A stretch of DNA of 35,004 nt from Streptomyces altiplanensis. GTDB lineage: Bacteria > Actinomycetota > Actinomycetes > Streptomycetales > Streptomycetaceae. Below, piece by piece: positions 24,008 through 33,115 of the stretch. A program made the position numbers and the translations under genes. The notes under the pieces are model-generated. The model saw nothing but the letters and a program-made list of their open reading frames with translations, had not been told where the DNA came from and made no database searches. Position 1 is the stretch's first letter. Each line of letters starts with the position of its first letter. The stretch lies in NCBI GenBank assembly GCA_003719395.1, contig RHMC01000072.1:1-35004 (forward strand). Direction: 5' to 3'.

Positions 24008-24598
24008 TCACGCTCCGCGGTGCTGCCGCCGCCGCCGGATGGCCGGCGGGCGGTTGCCGGTGTCGGTGTTGGCGTGGGCGCCGAGGCCGTCGAGGACGAC
24101 CAGGATCCTGATGGCGGCGACCAGGGGGTCGTCGGTGCGGAACTCGCCTCGCCCGACACCGTCGCGGATGAGCCCTTCGAGGCGTTCGCGCCAGGCGGCC
24201 TCCTGCGCGACGACCCGGTCGGACAGGACCGGGCGGTAGCGGCTGAGGTGCCGGGCGTTGAGCCACAGCCGGCTGATGTTGTCGTACGCCTGCCCGGTGG
24301 CGTGCGCGAAGAAGCGGGCGAGGTGCCGGGTCGGGGTGCCGTCGGTCCGCCCGGCCGGGATCAGGGCGTCCAGTTCGGCGCTCGCGGCGTGGCCGAACGC
24401 CTCGGCCACCAGGTCCTCCACGGCGGGGAAGTAGTGGCTGATCAGCCCCGGACGGACGTCGAGTTCCTCGCCGATCCGCCGCAGGGTGATGCACTCCAGC
24501 CCCTCGGTCAGGGCGATTCCGGCGGCCGCGGCGACGATTTCCGCACGCCGGTCGGCCGGATCTTTTCGGATTCTTTTGCGCTGGACGCTTGACGGCAT
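24008..24598 (-). CDS. TetR-family transcriptional regulator
   Basis: The 196-aa product begins MPSSVQRKRIRKDPADRRAE and has the N-terminal helix-turn-helix (ECITLRRIGEELDVRPGLIS, then HYF; ~residues 35-56) followed by an all-helical ligand and dimer domain. ATG at 24598 fits the usual TetR length better than the upstream start at 24709. The last residues read RRRRQHRGA. In the next frame the sequence continues more naturally as STAERELGLPDGTLTTDAAG to 23956, so a single-base shift near 24023-24043 may have altered the C-terminus. It precedes the amidohydrolase on the same strand and is divergent from the permease; it probably controls both. Confidence 0.88.
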   Translation of the reverse strand: MPSSVQRKRIRKDPADRRAEIVAAAAGIALTEGLECITLRRIGEELDVRPGLISHYFPAVEDLVAEAFGHAASAELDALIPAGRTDGTPTRHLARFFAHATGQAYDNISRLWLNARHLSRYRPVLSDRVVAQEAAWRERLEGLIRDGVGRGEFRTDDPLVAAIRILVVLDGLGAHANTDTGNRPPAIRRRRQHRGA

Positions 24599-24609
24599 AC
24601 CCCACAAGC

Positions 24610-24629
24610 TATTGAGTGTGCGACCAATA
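24610..24629. promoter_or_regulatory. Inverted repeat upstream of the TetR gene, candidate operator
   Basis: TATTG (24610-24614) and CAATA (24625-24629) are perfect inverted arms, and with one bulged base the outer GC/GC bases also pair. The element starts 12 bases before the TetR ATG, between it and the divergent permease, where an autoregulatory TetR operator is expected. The TetR ligand is unknown. Confidence 0.45.
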
Positions 24630-24637
24630 AGCAAGAC

Positions 24638-24674
24638 CTGCGGGCAGAGCCTGCCCGCAGTGCTCTGCCCGCAG
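24638..24674 (+). repeat. 10-bp perfect hairpin plus a third copy in the permease leader
   Basis: CTGCGGGCAG (24638-24647) and CTGCCCGCAG (24651-24660) form a perfect ten-base stem with a three-base loop. CTGCCCGCAG occurs again at 24665-24674, so two alternative pairings are possible. The array is 34-70 bases upstream of the permease start and may act as an attenuator or as further operator half-sites. Confidence 0.6.
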
Positions 24675-24707
24675 GACACGTGGGCACGATCAGCACCCGG
24701 AGGGCCC

Positions 24708-26230
24708 ATGGCGTCCGCGATCCCCGACCCGCACCCCGGTACGCACCACCCGGCCGAGACGGCGCAGCCGGCCTCGGACCGCGGGCCGCATCGAGGTCCA
24801 CGGCATCGACCACATTCCCGAAGCGGAACGCCACGGCCACCCCCGGGAACTCTTCTCCGTATGGGCGGCGGCCAACGTCAACTACCTCAGCCTGGTGGTC
24901 GGAGGCGGCCTGATACTCATGGGCCTGAGCCTGTGACAGGCCGTCGCCGTGATCGTGGCCGGCAGCCTGTTCTGGCTGCTCACCGGAGTCCTCGCCACCT
25001 CGGGCCCGGTCGCGGGGGCGCCCAGCGAAGTGATCACCCGGGCTCTGTACGGCGTCCTCGGCAACCGCGTGAACAACGCGGTCGGCGGCTGGCTGGTCTC
25101 CGTCTGTTACTTCGCCCTGAACCTGGCCGCCGCCGCGACCGCCGCCTTCGCCCTCGTCGAGAAGACCGGCATCACCGCGACCACCGGCGTCAAGGTCGCC
25201 GTCATCGTGGTCATCGCCGCGCTCACCCTGGCCATCAGCGTCTACGGCCACGCGATGATCATGAAGCTCTACCTCCCGATCGCCCTGGCCCTGACCGCCG
25301 CCTTCGCCGTCGTGGCCTTCCCCGTGGTCGGGCACACCGACTTCTCGTACCGGCCCGCCGAGCCACTGACCGGCACCGGCCTGTGGGCGGTCCTCATCGC
25401 CGGCACCACCATGGTCGCCTCGGGCCCGCTGTCCTACACCACCAGCGCCGACTTCTCCCGCTACCTGCCCCGTACGGCCTCCCCGAAGGCGATCATCGGC
25501 TGGACCGCCTTCGGCGCCTTCCTGCCCAGCGTCATCGTCTACTCCCTCGGCGCGTTCGCCGCGACCGCGGTCGACATGACCGACCCGCAGACCGCGCTGG
25601 AGGAGATCCAGCCCGGCTGGCTCTCCCCGGTCTTCCTGCTCGCCCTGGTCCTCGGCACGATCTCCGTCAACGCCCTGACCGCCTACAGCGCCGGCCTTGC
25701 CCTCCAGGCCGTCGGCATCCGCATCCGCCGCTCCCTCAGCGTGATCGTCGACGGAACCGTCGCCGTCGCCCTGACCCTCTACGGCCTGCTCGTCTCCAAC
25801 TTCCTCGACACCGTCAGCAACGCCCTGCAGCTGATCGTCGTCCTGATCGGCCCCCTGACGGCCGTCTACGCGACCGACATCCTGCTGCGCCGGGGCCGCT
25901 ACGACGGCCTCGCGCTTTCGGACGAGACACCCCGGAGCCCGTTCTGGTACACGGGCGGCGTCAACTTGGCCGGTGCCTTCGGCGTCTCGGCGGGTGTGAT
26001 CGCGGCAGCCCTCTGCATCAACACTTTCTACTCGGGCCCGATCGCCGGTGCCCTGGGCGGTGTGGACCTCTCCCTGCCCGCCGGCATGGTCGTCGCCGCG
26101 GGCGTCTACGCGGTCATGATGCGGAACTCCGGCACCCTGCACGCCGTACGGCCGCTCCGGACCGAGACCGAGGGGGCAGCCCGGGGGAGCGCGGACGCGA
26201 CGCGGCCGCCGGGCCCGCGACGGGACCGCC
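24708..26230 (+). pseudogene. NCS1-type purine/cytosine permease, frameshift and in-frame stop
   Basis: NCS1 permeases import nucleobases, hydantoins or thiamine with H+ or Na+. The ATG at 24708 has GGAGGG upstream and opens MASAIPDPHPGTHHPAETAQ. A one-base shift near 24778-24785 leads into GIDHIPEAERHGHPRELFSV and ANVNYLSLVVGGGLILMGLSL. TGA at 24934-24936 then stands where the family has Trp (LSL[W]QAVAVIVAG). After it the frame stays open through ~10 hydrophobic helices, including VASGPLSYTTSADFSRYLPR and TISVNALTAYSAGLALQ. The frame runs on past 26230 to 26703 with no permease features, so the native stop may also be lost. Probably inactive unless an internal start rescues it. Confidence 0.85.
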
Positions 26231-26297
26231 CGCGCGTGGCGCGTCTGCGCTCATGTCATGCGGGCAAGTCATTCGAGAACGTAGACGGAGCCCCTGA

Positions 26298-27370
26298 TCA
26301 AGCGCGGCCAGGCCGGATTCCCGGGGCCGTCGCGAGCGGGTCGATCTCCCGCAGCCGGCCCTGGACGAACTCCCGGAATTCCGCCTGCTCGCCCTCGACC
26401 CTTTCCCCGGAGAAGGCGAGCGCCCGGACGGCCACTGTCCAGCAATGGAGAAACGATGCCAGGGAACGGTTGACGGGACGCCGGCCCCCTGCGTCGTCCC
26501 TCCCCATGATCCGGCCCGGTACGGGGTCGATGCATACGGGCATGCTTTCGTCGCCCGCGTGGCCGAATACCAGGAAGTCCGCCTCCGCAGGATCGGCCTC
26601 GTACTCTTCTGCGGCCCAGAATTCCCTCAACGAGGGCAGCTCGGGCACAAGTTCGTCGAGCCCTTCGACCCCATGGGTCCGCTCGGGAGACCGACGTCGG
26701 TGAACAGCCTCGCGGCATCCGACGGTATCGACGCAATGGCCGACAACCGGCTCCTGTCTGTCGTGACCGGCCCCCCGAGGACCGAGTACAGCGAAGAGAT
26801 GTCCTCGGCGCGCAGCGCGTCCGCGGACCACCAGGCCGGATTCGGAAGGAACCTGGAACCCGTGGTCGTGGTGGTACGCCGCGCAGTCGGTCGTCCCACC
26901 GAGGGGCGGGACGAGCTGACCAGCATCAGCCCGCTGGGCCCTGCGAGCAGCGCACGCCCTTGAGGCAGGGGCCGGATCTCGGTCGCATGCCCCGGGGGAG
27001 GACCAGGGCCTCCGGTTCACCCTCTCTGCGCGACATCAGAACAGAGCCGTCGTCACCACGCTTGAAGAGGGCTTCTCGCGTGGCTGTTCCTGTGGTGGCG
27101 GCCGAAGGGGGGAAGGCGCTTTCGGAGGGGGCGTCGTACGTGGCGGGACCCGCGGGAGAACCGTCTTCCGGGTTCCACCACCGGTACGAGCCGTCATACC
27201 GGCTCCAGGTGCAGCACTGTTCAGTTCCGCCGGGCTCCCGCCGGCCCCGCAGGCCGACCGGCCCCGGCCACTCGGTGTCGAACGTGGTGGGATCGAATGC
27301 GCCGAGAGGGCGCCAGTGGACCCAGTCGGCGACCCAGGGCAGCGGCACGCCACTGCCGTCGATCCAGCCG
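26298..27370 (-). pseudogene. Decayed SUKH-4 immunity-like remnant
   Basis: Three frames carry parts of one protein. 27370 down to ~26960 encodes GWIDGSGVPLPWVADWVHWR and a beta-rich segment; ~26870-26675 encodes LRAEDISSLYSVLGG and ASIPSDAARLFTDVGLPSG; from ~26672 to the stop at 26298 comes LDELVPELPSLREFWAAEE, then VCIDPVPGRIMG and VNRSLASFLHCW. The first part resembles GVPLPWRTTWTHWRPMG in the 752-aa protein at 30834-33092, and the rest follows the SUKH-4 pattern. The 5' part (NTPase region) is missing, so this is a truncated, frameshifted paralogue. SUKH-4 proteins are immunity factors of polymorphic toxin systems. Orphan immunity remnants downstream of an active toxin are typical of such loci. 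Confidence 0.7.
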
Positions 27371-27425
27371 GTCCGTGGGTGATCGCCCGGAGGCGAGGGG
27401 CGGAGGGCCTGCCCCACGCACGATG

Positions 27426-27460
27426 CTGTACGCCGCCCTCGGCCCGGGGGCGGCGTACAG
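27426..27460 (-). terminator. 13-bp perfect hairpin after the 439-aa SUKH-4 gene
   Basis: CTGTACGCCGCCC (27426-27438) pairs perfectly with GGGCGGCGTACAG (27448-27460) around a nine-base loop. It lies seven bases past the stop of the minus-strand gene at 27468. There is no U-tract on the minus strand. It probably ends the toxin/immunity operon before the remnant. Confidence 0.75.
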
Positions 27461-27467
27461 GGCCCGG

Positions 27468-28787
27468 TCAGAACAGCCCGTGCCACATCTGCTCGACGAT
27501 CAGGGACCACCACGCGTTCTGGTGCGCAGGCGCCGAGGCGTCGATGGCGGCCAGCTGTTCCTGGAACGTCGCGACCGCCGCGCCGGCCGCGACCGGGTCC
27601 ATGCCCTGCATCCGGCGGCGGGTGGTGGCGAGGAGTGCGAGGGAGCGGGCGAAGGCGGCGGTGGAGATGTTGACGTAACGGGCGGCCGCGTTGACGGGGT
27701 CGATCGCCCACAGGGCGCCGAGTCCGTCGGGCTCCGTCGTGCCGGGTCGGCACTGCACGGCGACGACCGCCACCCCGTCCCAGCCGATACGGGCGAGATG
27801 CGCCAGCGCGTTGACCTTCTCCGGGTCGGCGGGGCTGCGGCGCTCGCGCAGGTTGGTGGCGATGTCGGTGAACAGCCCGCCCGCGGGCGGGCTGTCGGGC
27901 CGGTCGGCGGTGAAGAAGAGGGGCAGGTCGGCGGGGAGACCGGCCCAGGTGAGCGTCGCCCGGGCGGCCTCGGGCAGGGGGCTGCCGGTGACGTCGTCGG
28001 CGTCGTAGCGGCGCACCCCGTCCTGGCCGAAGACCTCGACGAGGTACCGGCCGAGCGCCGCGTCACGCATCGGCTCGGCGGGCGTCACGTGTGCGGGGAC
28101 CGGGACGCGGTGCGGGCGGGGCGGTGGCTGCCGGCCGGCGACCTGGTGCATCGTCTCGACGTGCTGGACCAGTCTGGCGATGCCCTCGGCGCGGTCCTCG
28201 GGACGGGCGCCGTACGTCTGGGTGCAGGAGAGCTTGGCGTTGCGGAAGGTGTTGAGGAGCTCGGCGGTGTAGCCGCCGGGCAGCAGGCTGGGGCGCAGGT
28301 CGGTGTGGATCGCGAGGACGTTTTCGTTGGGCACGCCCATCCGCCGCAGCTCGCCCGCCGCCTGGTACTCGGACGGCGGGAGCCCGGGTCCGGAGTTGCG
28401 GAAGAGGGTCGTCTCCTCGCCGGTGGCCGGGTCGGTGTAGGTGAAGACGGCGGTGTTGCCCGGGCCGGTCGCCGGACGGGCACCCTCCGCCGGGGCCGCA
28501 CCGCCGCCGTGCTTCTGCCGGTACATCCGAACGACCTCGTCGACCGGCACCGAAGGCCAGACCGTCAGCTCACCGGTACGCCGGTCCACGACCCCGCACG
28601 CGTCCCCGATCTCGGCCGGCGGCCGCCGCTCCCCGGTCTCCGGGTCCCGCTCCATCGGCGCGGGCGCGGCCCACACGACCCAGCCCAGGTCGAACTCCCG
28701 CATCCTGACCTCGCGGCGGGGCGCCTCGCTGCCGTCGGGGTTGAGCCAACGGTCGGCGGTGGCGAGCGCCTGCTCCTGGGTGGTCAC
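27468..28787 (-). CDS. Three-domain protein: Imm35-like, degenerate deaminase-like, SUKH-4
   Basis: The 439-aa protein shows three regions. Residues ~1-90 (ALATADRWLN, FDLGWVVWAAP, GVVDRRTGELTVWPSVPVDE) follow the Imm35/YrhB immunity pattern. Residues ~110-205 (FTYTDPATGEETTLFRNSG, PPSEYQAAGELRRMGVPNEN, HTDLRPSLLPGGYT) resemble a YwqJ-type deaminase fold, but the HxE and PCxxC zinc motifs are missing, so it should be catalytically dead. Residues ~240-439 (LGRYLVEVFGQDGVRRYDAD, AGLPADLPLFFTAD, GALWAIDPVNAAARYVNIST) follow SUKH-4. It therefore combines two immunity folds around an inactive toxin-like domain. Expected to act in the cytosol as an antitoxin-like protein; its target is unknown. It lies 52 bases after the P-loop gene in the same orientation. 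Confidence 0.82.
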   Translation of the reverse strand: MTTQEQALATADRWLNPDGSEAPRREVRMREFDLGWVVWAAPAPMERDPETGERRPPAEIGDACGVVDRRTGELTVWPSVPVDEVVRMYRQKHGGGAAPAEGARPATGPGNTAVFTYTDPATGEETTLFRNSGPGLPPSEYQAAGELRRMGVPNENVLAIHTDLRPSLLPGGYTAELLNTFRNAKLSCTQTYGARPEDRAEGIARLVQHVETMHQVAGRQPPPRPHRVPVPAHVTPAEPMRDAALGRYLVEVFGQDGVRRYDADDVTGSPLPEAARATLTWAGLPADLPLFFTADRPDSPPAGGLFTDIATNLRERRSPADPEKVNALAHLARIGWDGVAVVAVQCRPGTTEPDGLGALWAIDPVNAAARYVNISTAAFARSLALLATTRRRMQGMDPVAAGAAVATFQEQLAAIDASAPAHQNAWWSLIVEQMWHGLF

Positions 28788-28839
28788 GCGGGGCTCCTTC
28801 GGGGTCGGCGGGGACGGTTCTGCCTGGGTGGGGTCGGTT

Positions 28840-30752
28840 CTACGAGGCTATCGGTGGGGTCTGCGCCAGGATCCGCAGGGCCTTCGCACCACGCTCGGTG
28901 GCGACGAGGAGGATGCCGTCCGGGGAGAGGTCGGCGCCGGTGAAGGGGACGTCGGAGATCAGCGCGGCCACGACCTCCTCGTCGGCGCGGCTCCACACAC
29001 GCAGGTAGTCCCCACCCACGCTGAGCGCGAGCGGAGCAGAGGCGCGCTCCTCCTCGGAAGGCCGCAGTATCCGCTCGGGGGACGTGTCGCCCAAAGGTGT
29101 CCGCTGGACGAGGCTGTGGACGAGCAGTGCGGACCCGCCCCGCGCACCGATCGGGTACGCGTCCGGTGTGCCCTCCGGGACAGCGAGTGCCGCGACGGGG
29201 ACCGCCGGTTCGTCGCCGGACGCCGGGATGCTCCCGATGGTCACCGCGTGGATGCCCGGGACCGGCAGGCTCCAGAGGGTCTGCCACGGGAGGTCGATGC
29301 CGAGCCGGTGGACTGCGGCGGCGTACTCGGGCAGGCCGTCCTCGACGAACGCGGTCTCCAGCAGGGCGGCACGCAACTGGGCCGGGGCCTCGGTACGCGT
29401 CAGCAGAGGAGCGGTGCGGAGATAGGTGAGGGCCGCGGCCCCGAGCCCTTCCGTCGGGGCTGCCTCAATGGCCGCGCGCAGTCGTACCGGGTCCGCGTGG
29501 ACGAAGAGCCCTGGATCGGTCAGGAGTTGGGGAAGAAGGCCGGCTTCGAGGGTGTGCCCCGCTATGTGGTCGCGTACGTAGGGATCGGCTCGGCTCCAGT
29601 CCTGGTTCGGTACGGCCTCGAGCAGTGCCACGGCTATCTGGGACTGGGCGGCGCGGACGCCGGCCAGCCCGGCGCGGATCTCGTCCCCGATGGCCGGGTG
29701 GAGCAGACGCAGCAGCGTACGGCCGTCCTCTTCTTCGACAGGTTCGACGAACGGCGCCACGAGGGTCATGTCGTTCCCGATCGCCTCGGCCAGGTCCGGC
29801 CCGGCGACAGCGGCCGCGAGTCGCCTCCACAGCCCCACCGGGACCCCGGCGCCCTCGGCCAGTGCCAGCGGGGTGAGCATCAGCCGCAGCGTCTGCGGGT
29901 CACTGCCGAGACGGCGGGAGTGCAGGTCCAGGGCCTGGCCGACGGACGCCGGCAGGTGCTGTCGTCGGTGGGGTCGAAGCCGTTGGGTGCCGTCAGGATA
30001 CTGTGCACAGCCAGCTGGACGACGAGGTGGTTCGTCCCGGCCCGCCGACCGATGGCCTCGGCCAGCCGGCGACGCTGCCCGGGGTCGACGGTGAACGGCA
30101 GCTCGGGGGCGCCGGACTGAGGATTCAGGGCCGCATCGGCGTGCAGCACCAGACCCTCGGGGTCGGCCCACTGCGGGTCGTCGAGGTCGATGATCTGCGC
30201 GACTCCGGCCGGCAAGCCCTCCGCGAGCTCGGCGGCGAGTTCGCGCGGCACGTCGGTGAGAAGGCGCACGGTCGGTACCGTGGCCAGTGGCTTGAGTACG
30301 TCCCGCACCACACGGGCGGGCTCCCGGCCGGACCGGACCGGGCCGGCGCGGTCGACGTCGGGGACGACGACGGTGACGGCGTCGTCGAGGGCGGCCAGCC
30401 TGGTGAACACATCTCCTGTGCTGCTCGCGCCGAGGTCGAAGTGATCGGCGATCAGCCACAGGATCTGAGCCGACGTGAGCCCGGGCGTGCTGGTCACCGC
30501 CGGGGCTGACAGATCGGGCGGAACGGTCGATGGATCGAGTTCGTCCAGGGGCAGCCGCTTGCGGAACTGCGGGTCGCACAACATCAGGAAACCGGTGAGC
30601 AGCCGTGACCGACCGCTGCCGGAGTCGCCGGTGACCACGATGACACGCGGGGCACCGGGCCACTCCATCCGCCAGGCGGCGAGGGCACGGAGTGCTGCGG
30701 TGCGGCCGCCTATGTGGGGGTGAGGTGCGTAGGTGTCGGTAGTGCCGGTCAT
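28840..30752 (-). pseudogene. P-loop NTPase with propeller-like C-terminus, one frameshift
   Basis: The ATG at 30752 has GGAGG nine bases upstream. The start reads PHIGGRTAALRALAAW with a Walker A-like VTGDSGSGRSRLL in which the usual Lys is Arg (GSGRS), and a Walker B-like TVVVPDVDRAG. The frame breaks near 29951-29962 after FDPTDDS; the continuation LPASVGQALDLHSRRLGSDP runs to 28840. The middle is helical, as in STAND/AAA-type ATPases, and the end is beta-rich with repeats such as ALSVGGDYLRVWSR and DLSPDGILLVATERG. If repaired it is ~637 aa. One lost base would explain the break, so it may be an assembly error. It lies in the toxin/immunity operon between two SUKH-4 genes. Confidence 0.75.
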
Positions 30753-30833
30753 CGGTCCCGTCCTCCGCTGTGCGGACACGTCTGCATACGTCAGTGATCC
30801 TATGTTTCCGGCCTGTGAGCCCCGGCTCGGGTG

Positions 30834-33092
30834 TCAGACCCACTCGTCCCCGTAGGAAGCCAAGTCCCACGTGCTGTCCTCGAAGTCGTACCCTTCGAGA
30901 ATGAGCGTCCAGGCCTCGGCCCGGGCGGCGACGCCGTCGATCTGTCGGCACCACGTCGTGAGGCTGCTCTGCGCGTCCTTGTGGTCGGGGGCGTACGGGA
31001 AGTGCGTCCTGCGGAACTCGTCGTAGAGCCGGACCATGGCGAAGAACTGCGTGAGGCTGCTGCCGGCGACGGGGTCGGGCGAGCCACCCGTGGTGTCCCG
31101 GAAAAGGCGACCGGTGCTGCCGTCGAGCAGCAGCCTGGAGTACATCCAGGTACCGAGCTCGTAGAACGGACCGTTGCTGGGTGCCTCGCTTCTGGCACGG
31201 CGTTGGCGGGGCACATCCCGCCCCCGGCCGGGCCAGGCCACTTCGGGCAACGGGCGGTTGTCCCGCGGGGTGATGGCGAGGTTCAGGAAGTCGCTGATCT
31301 CGGGCAGGCCCGTCTCGAGGAGGAAGCTGCGCGCGTCACGGTCGTCGAGACCCGGGGGAAGCTGATTCTCGGCCAGCCGGTGGCAGGTGTCAGGACCGAA
31401 TGTCTCCTCGAGCCAGTCCCGCATTCCGCGGCCGCGCAGAGCAGCGGACGCGGACCGCGGCAGGGGCCATGGAGCGGACCGGGTGTGCGTGGCGACGAGG
31501 GGCTGCTTACGGTACGCGGCTTGACCGGAGCCTTCCGCCGCCTGCACGGACACGGCGAAAAGGCCCGCGGTGCCGGCAAGCACCCAGCTGCCGTCGACAT
31601 GCACTCCCTGTGTTACTGCGGACGGGCAACGGGGAGGAAGAGTGATCGTGTCCGTACCCAGCTGCCAGCCACTGTCGGTGTGCCGAGCGAAGGCAGCGGC
31701 AGGTGCATCGGAACTCGGCAGTCGGCGTGCGTTGTGCCAGGGAGAACCGCCTTCCGCCAAGGAGGCCCGCACGTGTACCGGCGCGGTGGCAGGCTCACCG
31801 GTTGCCGGATTCCACTCCTGGCGGACATATCGGTGCTTGGGGTGAGCGTTCTTGCCTGTCGTCATGTCCCGGGCCGTGACGACACGCAGGCCTGACTCAC
31901 CGGATGTCACGCCGAGTTCGTCGACACGACCGGCCTGGTCCGGAACCTGGCCGAAGATGCCCATGGGACGCCAGTGGGTCCACGTTGTCCGCCACGGCAG
32001 CGGAACCCCCGAAGCCAGTAGCTGTTCGGCCAGCTCCCGGCGCCCCGCACTGAGTGCCGCGTGATGAAGCCAAGCCACCCACTCGCCTTGCGACGAGGGG
32101 GTGATGCCCTGTGCTTCCAAGTAGTGGAGCATGGCGGCCGCACTCGCGTAGGGCACACCATCGGGGTAGGCGACGGCGATGGCCTCGCGCACGGCGGAAG
32201 CTGTGCACTGGGCCAACATCCGGCCGTCCTCGAGGAGTCGGGGCAGGCCGTCGGCGAGCGCCGCATGAAGCGGGAGGGCATGCGCGGCGTACTGTCCCAC
32301 TGGGCCACTGCGATCCCAGAGCCCTGGCCCACCGTCCTCCACGGCGGACACCAGTGCCCCAACAACCCGGGACTGGTCGGCGGAATCCCAGGGCTGCCTT
32401 CGTCGCCATGCGTGGAGCAGAGCGTCAGAACGGAAAGCGACCGATGACCGGACCTCGTCGACGGCCAGAACATCAGCCTGCCGCTCGGCGAAGACGAGGA
32501 GGGCCGACACTGTTTCCCGCGTACCACTCGACTCGCAGAGCAGCTTCCAGACGGACAGTGGCACCTGCCGGAGTTCCGCGGCGGCCAGCGCTCCAAGTCG
32601 GCGGACCGCTTCGGGGTCCTCGGCTGCTGCTTCGGCCGGAGGGGGCGCAGGCAGGACCACTTGGTACTCGCCCGACGGAAGCGGTGCCACAAGTTCGGAG
32701 TCGTACTCCGCCATGACCCATACCTCACGGCCTTCGAACCGTCGGAATCCTGGGGCCAGGACCTCCGCCACACGAGCCGGCTCGGTCGACGTCAGCACCT
32801 CGCCCGCGTACTGCACATTGACGAGGAGGAAGCCGCAGGGGCGGCCCGCAGGGGCGGCCCTGCACTCGTCGCGCATGCGTGTCGCCACAGCGTCGGCGCT
32901 CATGCCCCGGCAGTCGATCAAGATGGCGCTCGGCCAGCGGTCGTGCACTGCTCGCAGATAAGCGGTCTTGCCGCTCAGGGCTGGACCGACGACCGAGAAC
33001 ACCCGTCGCTCCCGAGCGGGCAGCTCCCGCCAGGCCTCGATGCGCATCCAGTCCTCATCGTTGATCTCGGGCACTGGATCGATTCCTTCCAT
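30834..33092 (-). CDS. P-loop NTPase fused to a SUKH-4 immunity-like domain
   Basis: The 752-aa protein begins with a P-loop (VVGPALSGKT, Lys42) and helical repeats to ~350. It continues with a beta-rich middle (~360-530, from GVPLPWRTTWTHWRPMG on; VDGSWVLAGTAGLFAVSV) and ends with a SUKH-4-type domain (~545-752: LRGRGMRDWLEETFGPD, DARSFLLETGLPEISDFL, YSRLLLDGSTGRLFRD, SLTQFFAMVRLYDEFRR). It starts 23 bases after the toxin stop, the normal place for the cognate immunity gene. The ATG at 33092 has a poor ribosome site; GTG at 33074 with GGAAGGA nine bases upstream is a good alternative. A toxin-neutralising role is inferred from SUKH-4 and position; what the NTPase part does is unknown. Confidence 0.85.
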   Translation of the reverse strand: MEGIDPVPEINDEDWMRIEAWRELPARERRVFSVVGPALSGKTAYLRAVHDRWPSAILIDCRGMSADAVATRMRDECRAAPAGRPCGFLLVNVQYAGEVLTSTEPARVAEVLAPGFRRFEGREVWVMAEYDSELVAPLPSGEYQVVLPAPPPAEAAAEDPEAVRRLGALAAAELRQVPLSVWKLLCESSGTRETVSALLVFAERQADVLAVDEVRSSVAFRSDALLHAWRRRQPWDSADQSRVVGALVSAVEDGGPGLWDRSGPVGQYAAHALPLHAALADGLPRLLEDGRMLAQCTASAVREAIAVAYPDGVPYASAAAMLHYLEAQGITPSSQGEWVAWLHHAALSAGRRELAEQLLASGVPLPWRTTWTHWRPMGIFGQVPDQAGRVDELGVTSGESGLRVVTARDMTTGKNAHPKHRYVRQEWNPATGEPATAPVHVRASLAEGGSPWHNARRLPSSDAPAAAFARHTDSGWQLGTDTITLPPRCPSAVTQGVHVDGSWVLAGTAGLFAVSVQAAEGSGQAAYRKQPLVATHTRSAPWPLPRSASAALRGRGMRDWLEETFGPDTCHRLAENQLPPGLDDRDARSFLLETGLPEISDFLNLAITPRDNRPLPEVAWPGRGRDVPRQRRARSEAPSNGPFYELGTWMYSRLLLDGSTGRLFRDTTGGSPDPVAGSSLTQFFAMVRLYDEFRRTHFPYAPDHKDAQSSLTTWCRQIDGVAARAEAWTLILEGYDFEDSTWDLASYGDEWV

Positions 33093-33115
33093 GAGCGGTG
33101 ATGCATGCGGCGGCT

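Noticed and set aside
23868..24605. N-terminal extension of the amidohydrolase frame up to 24605
   Set aside because: Overlaps the TetR gene in another frame. ATG 23867 has an ideal ribosome site, and the family begins there.
24486..26297. Large overlapping frames on both strands (24486-26297 plus, 24508-26142 minus)
   Set aside because: Shadows of the permease remnant; Arg/His- or Asp/Gly-rich with no domain.
27297..30120. Plus-strand frames at 27297-28943 and 28441-30120
   Set aside because: Antisense of the 439-aa SUKH-4 gene and the P-loop gene; no motifs.
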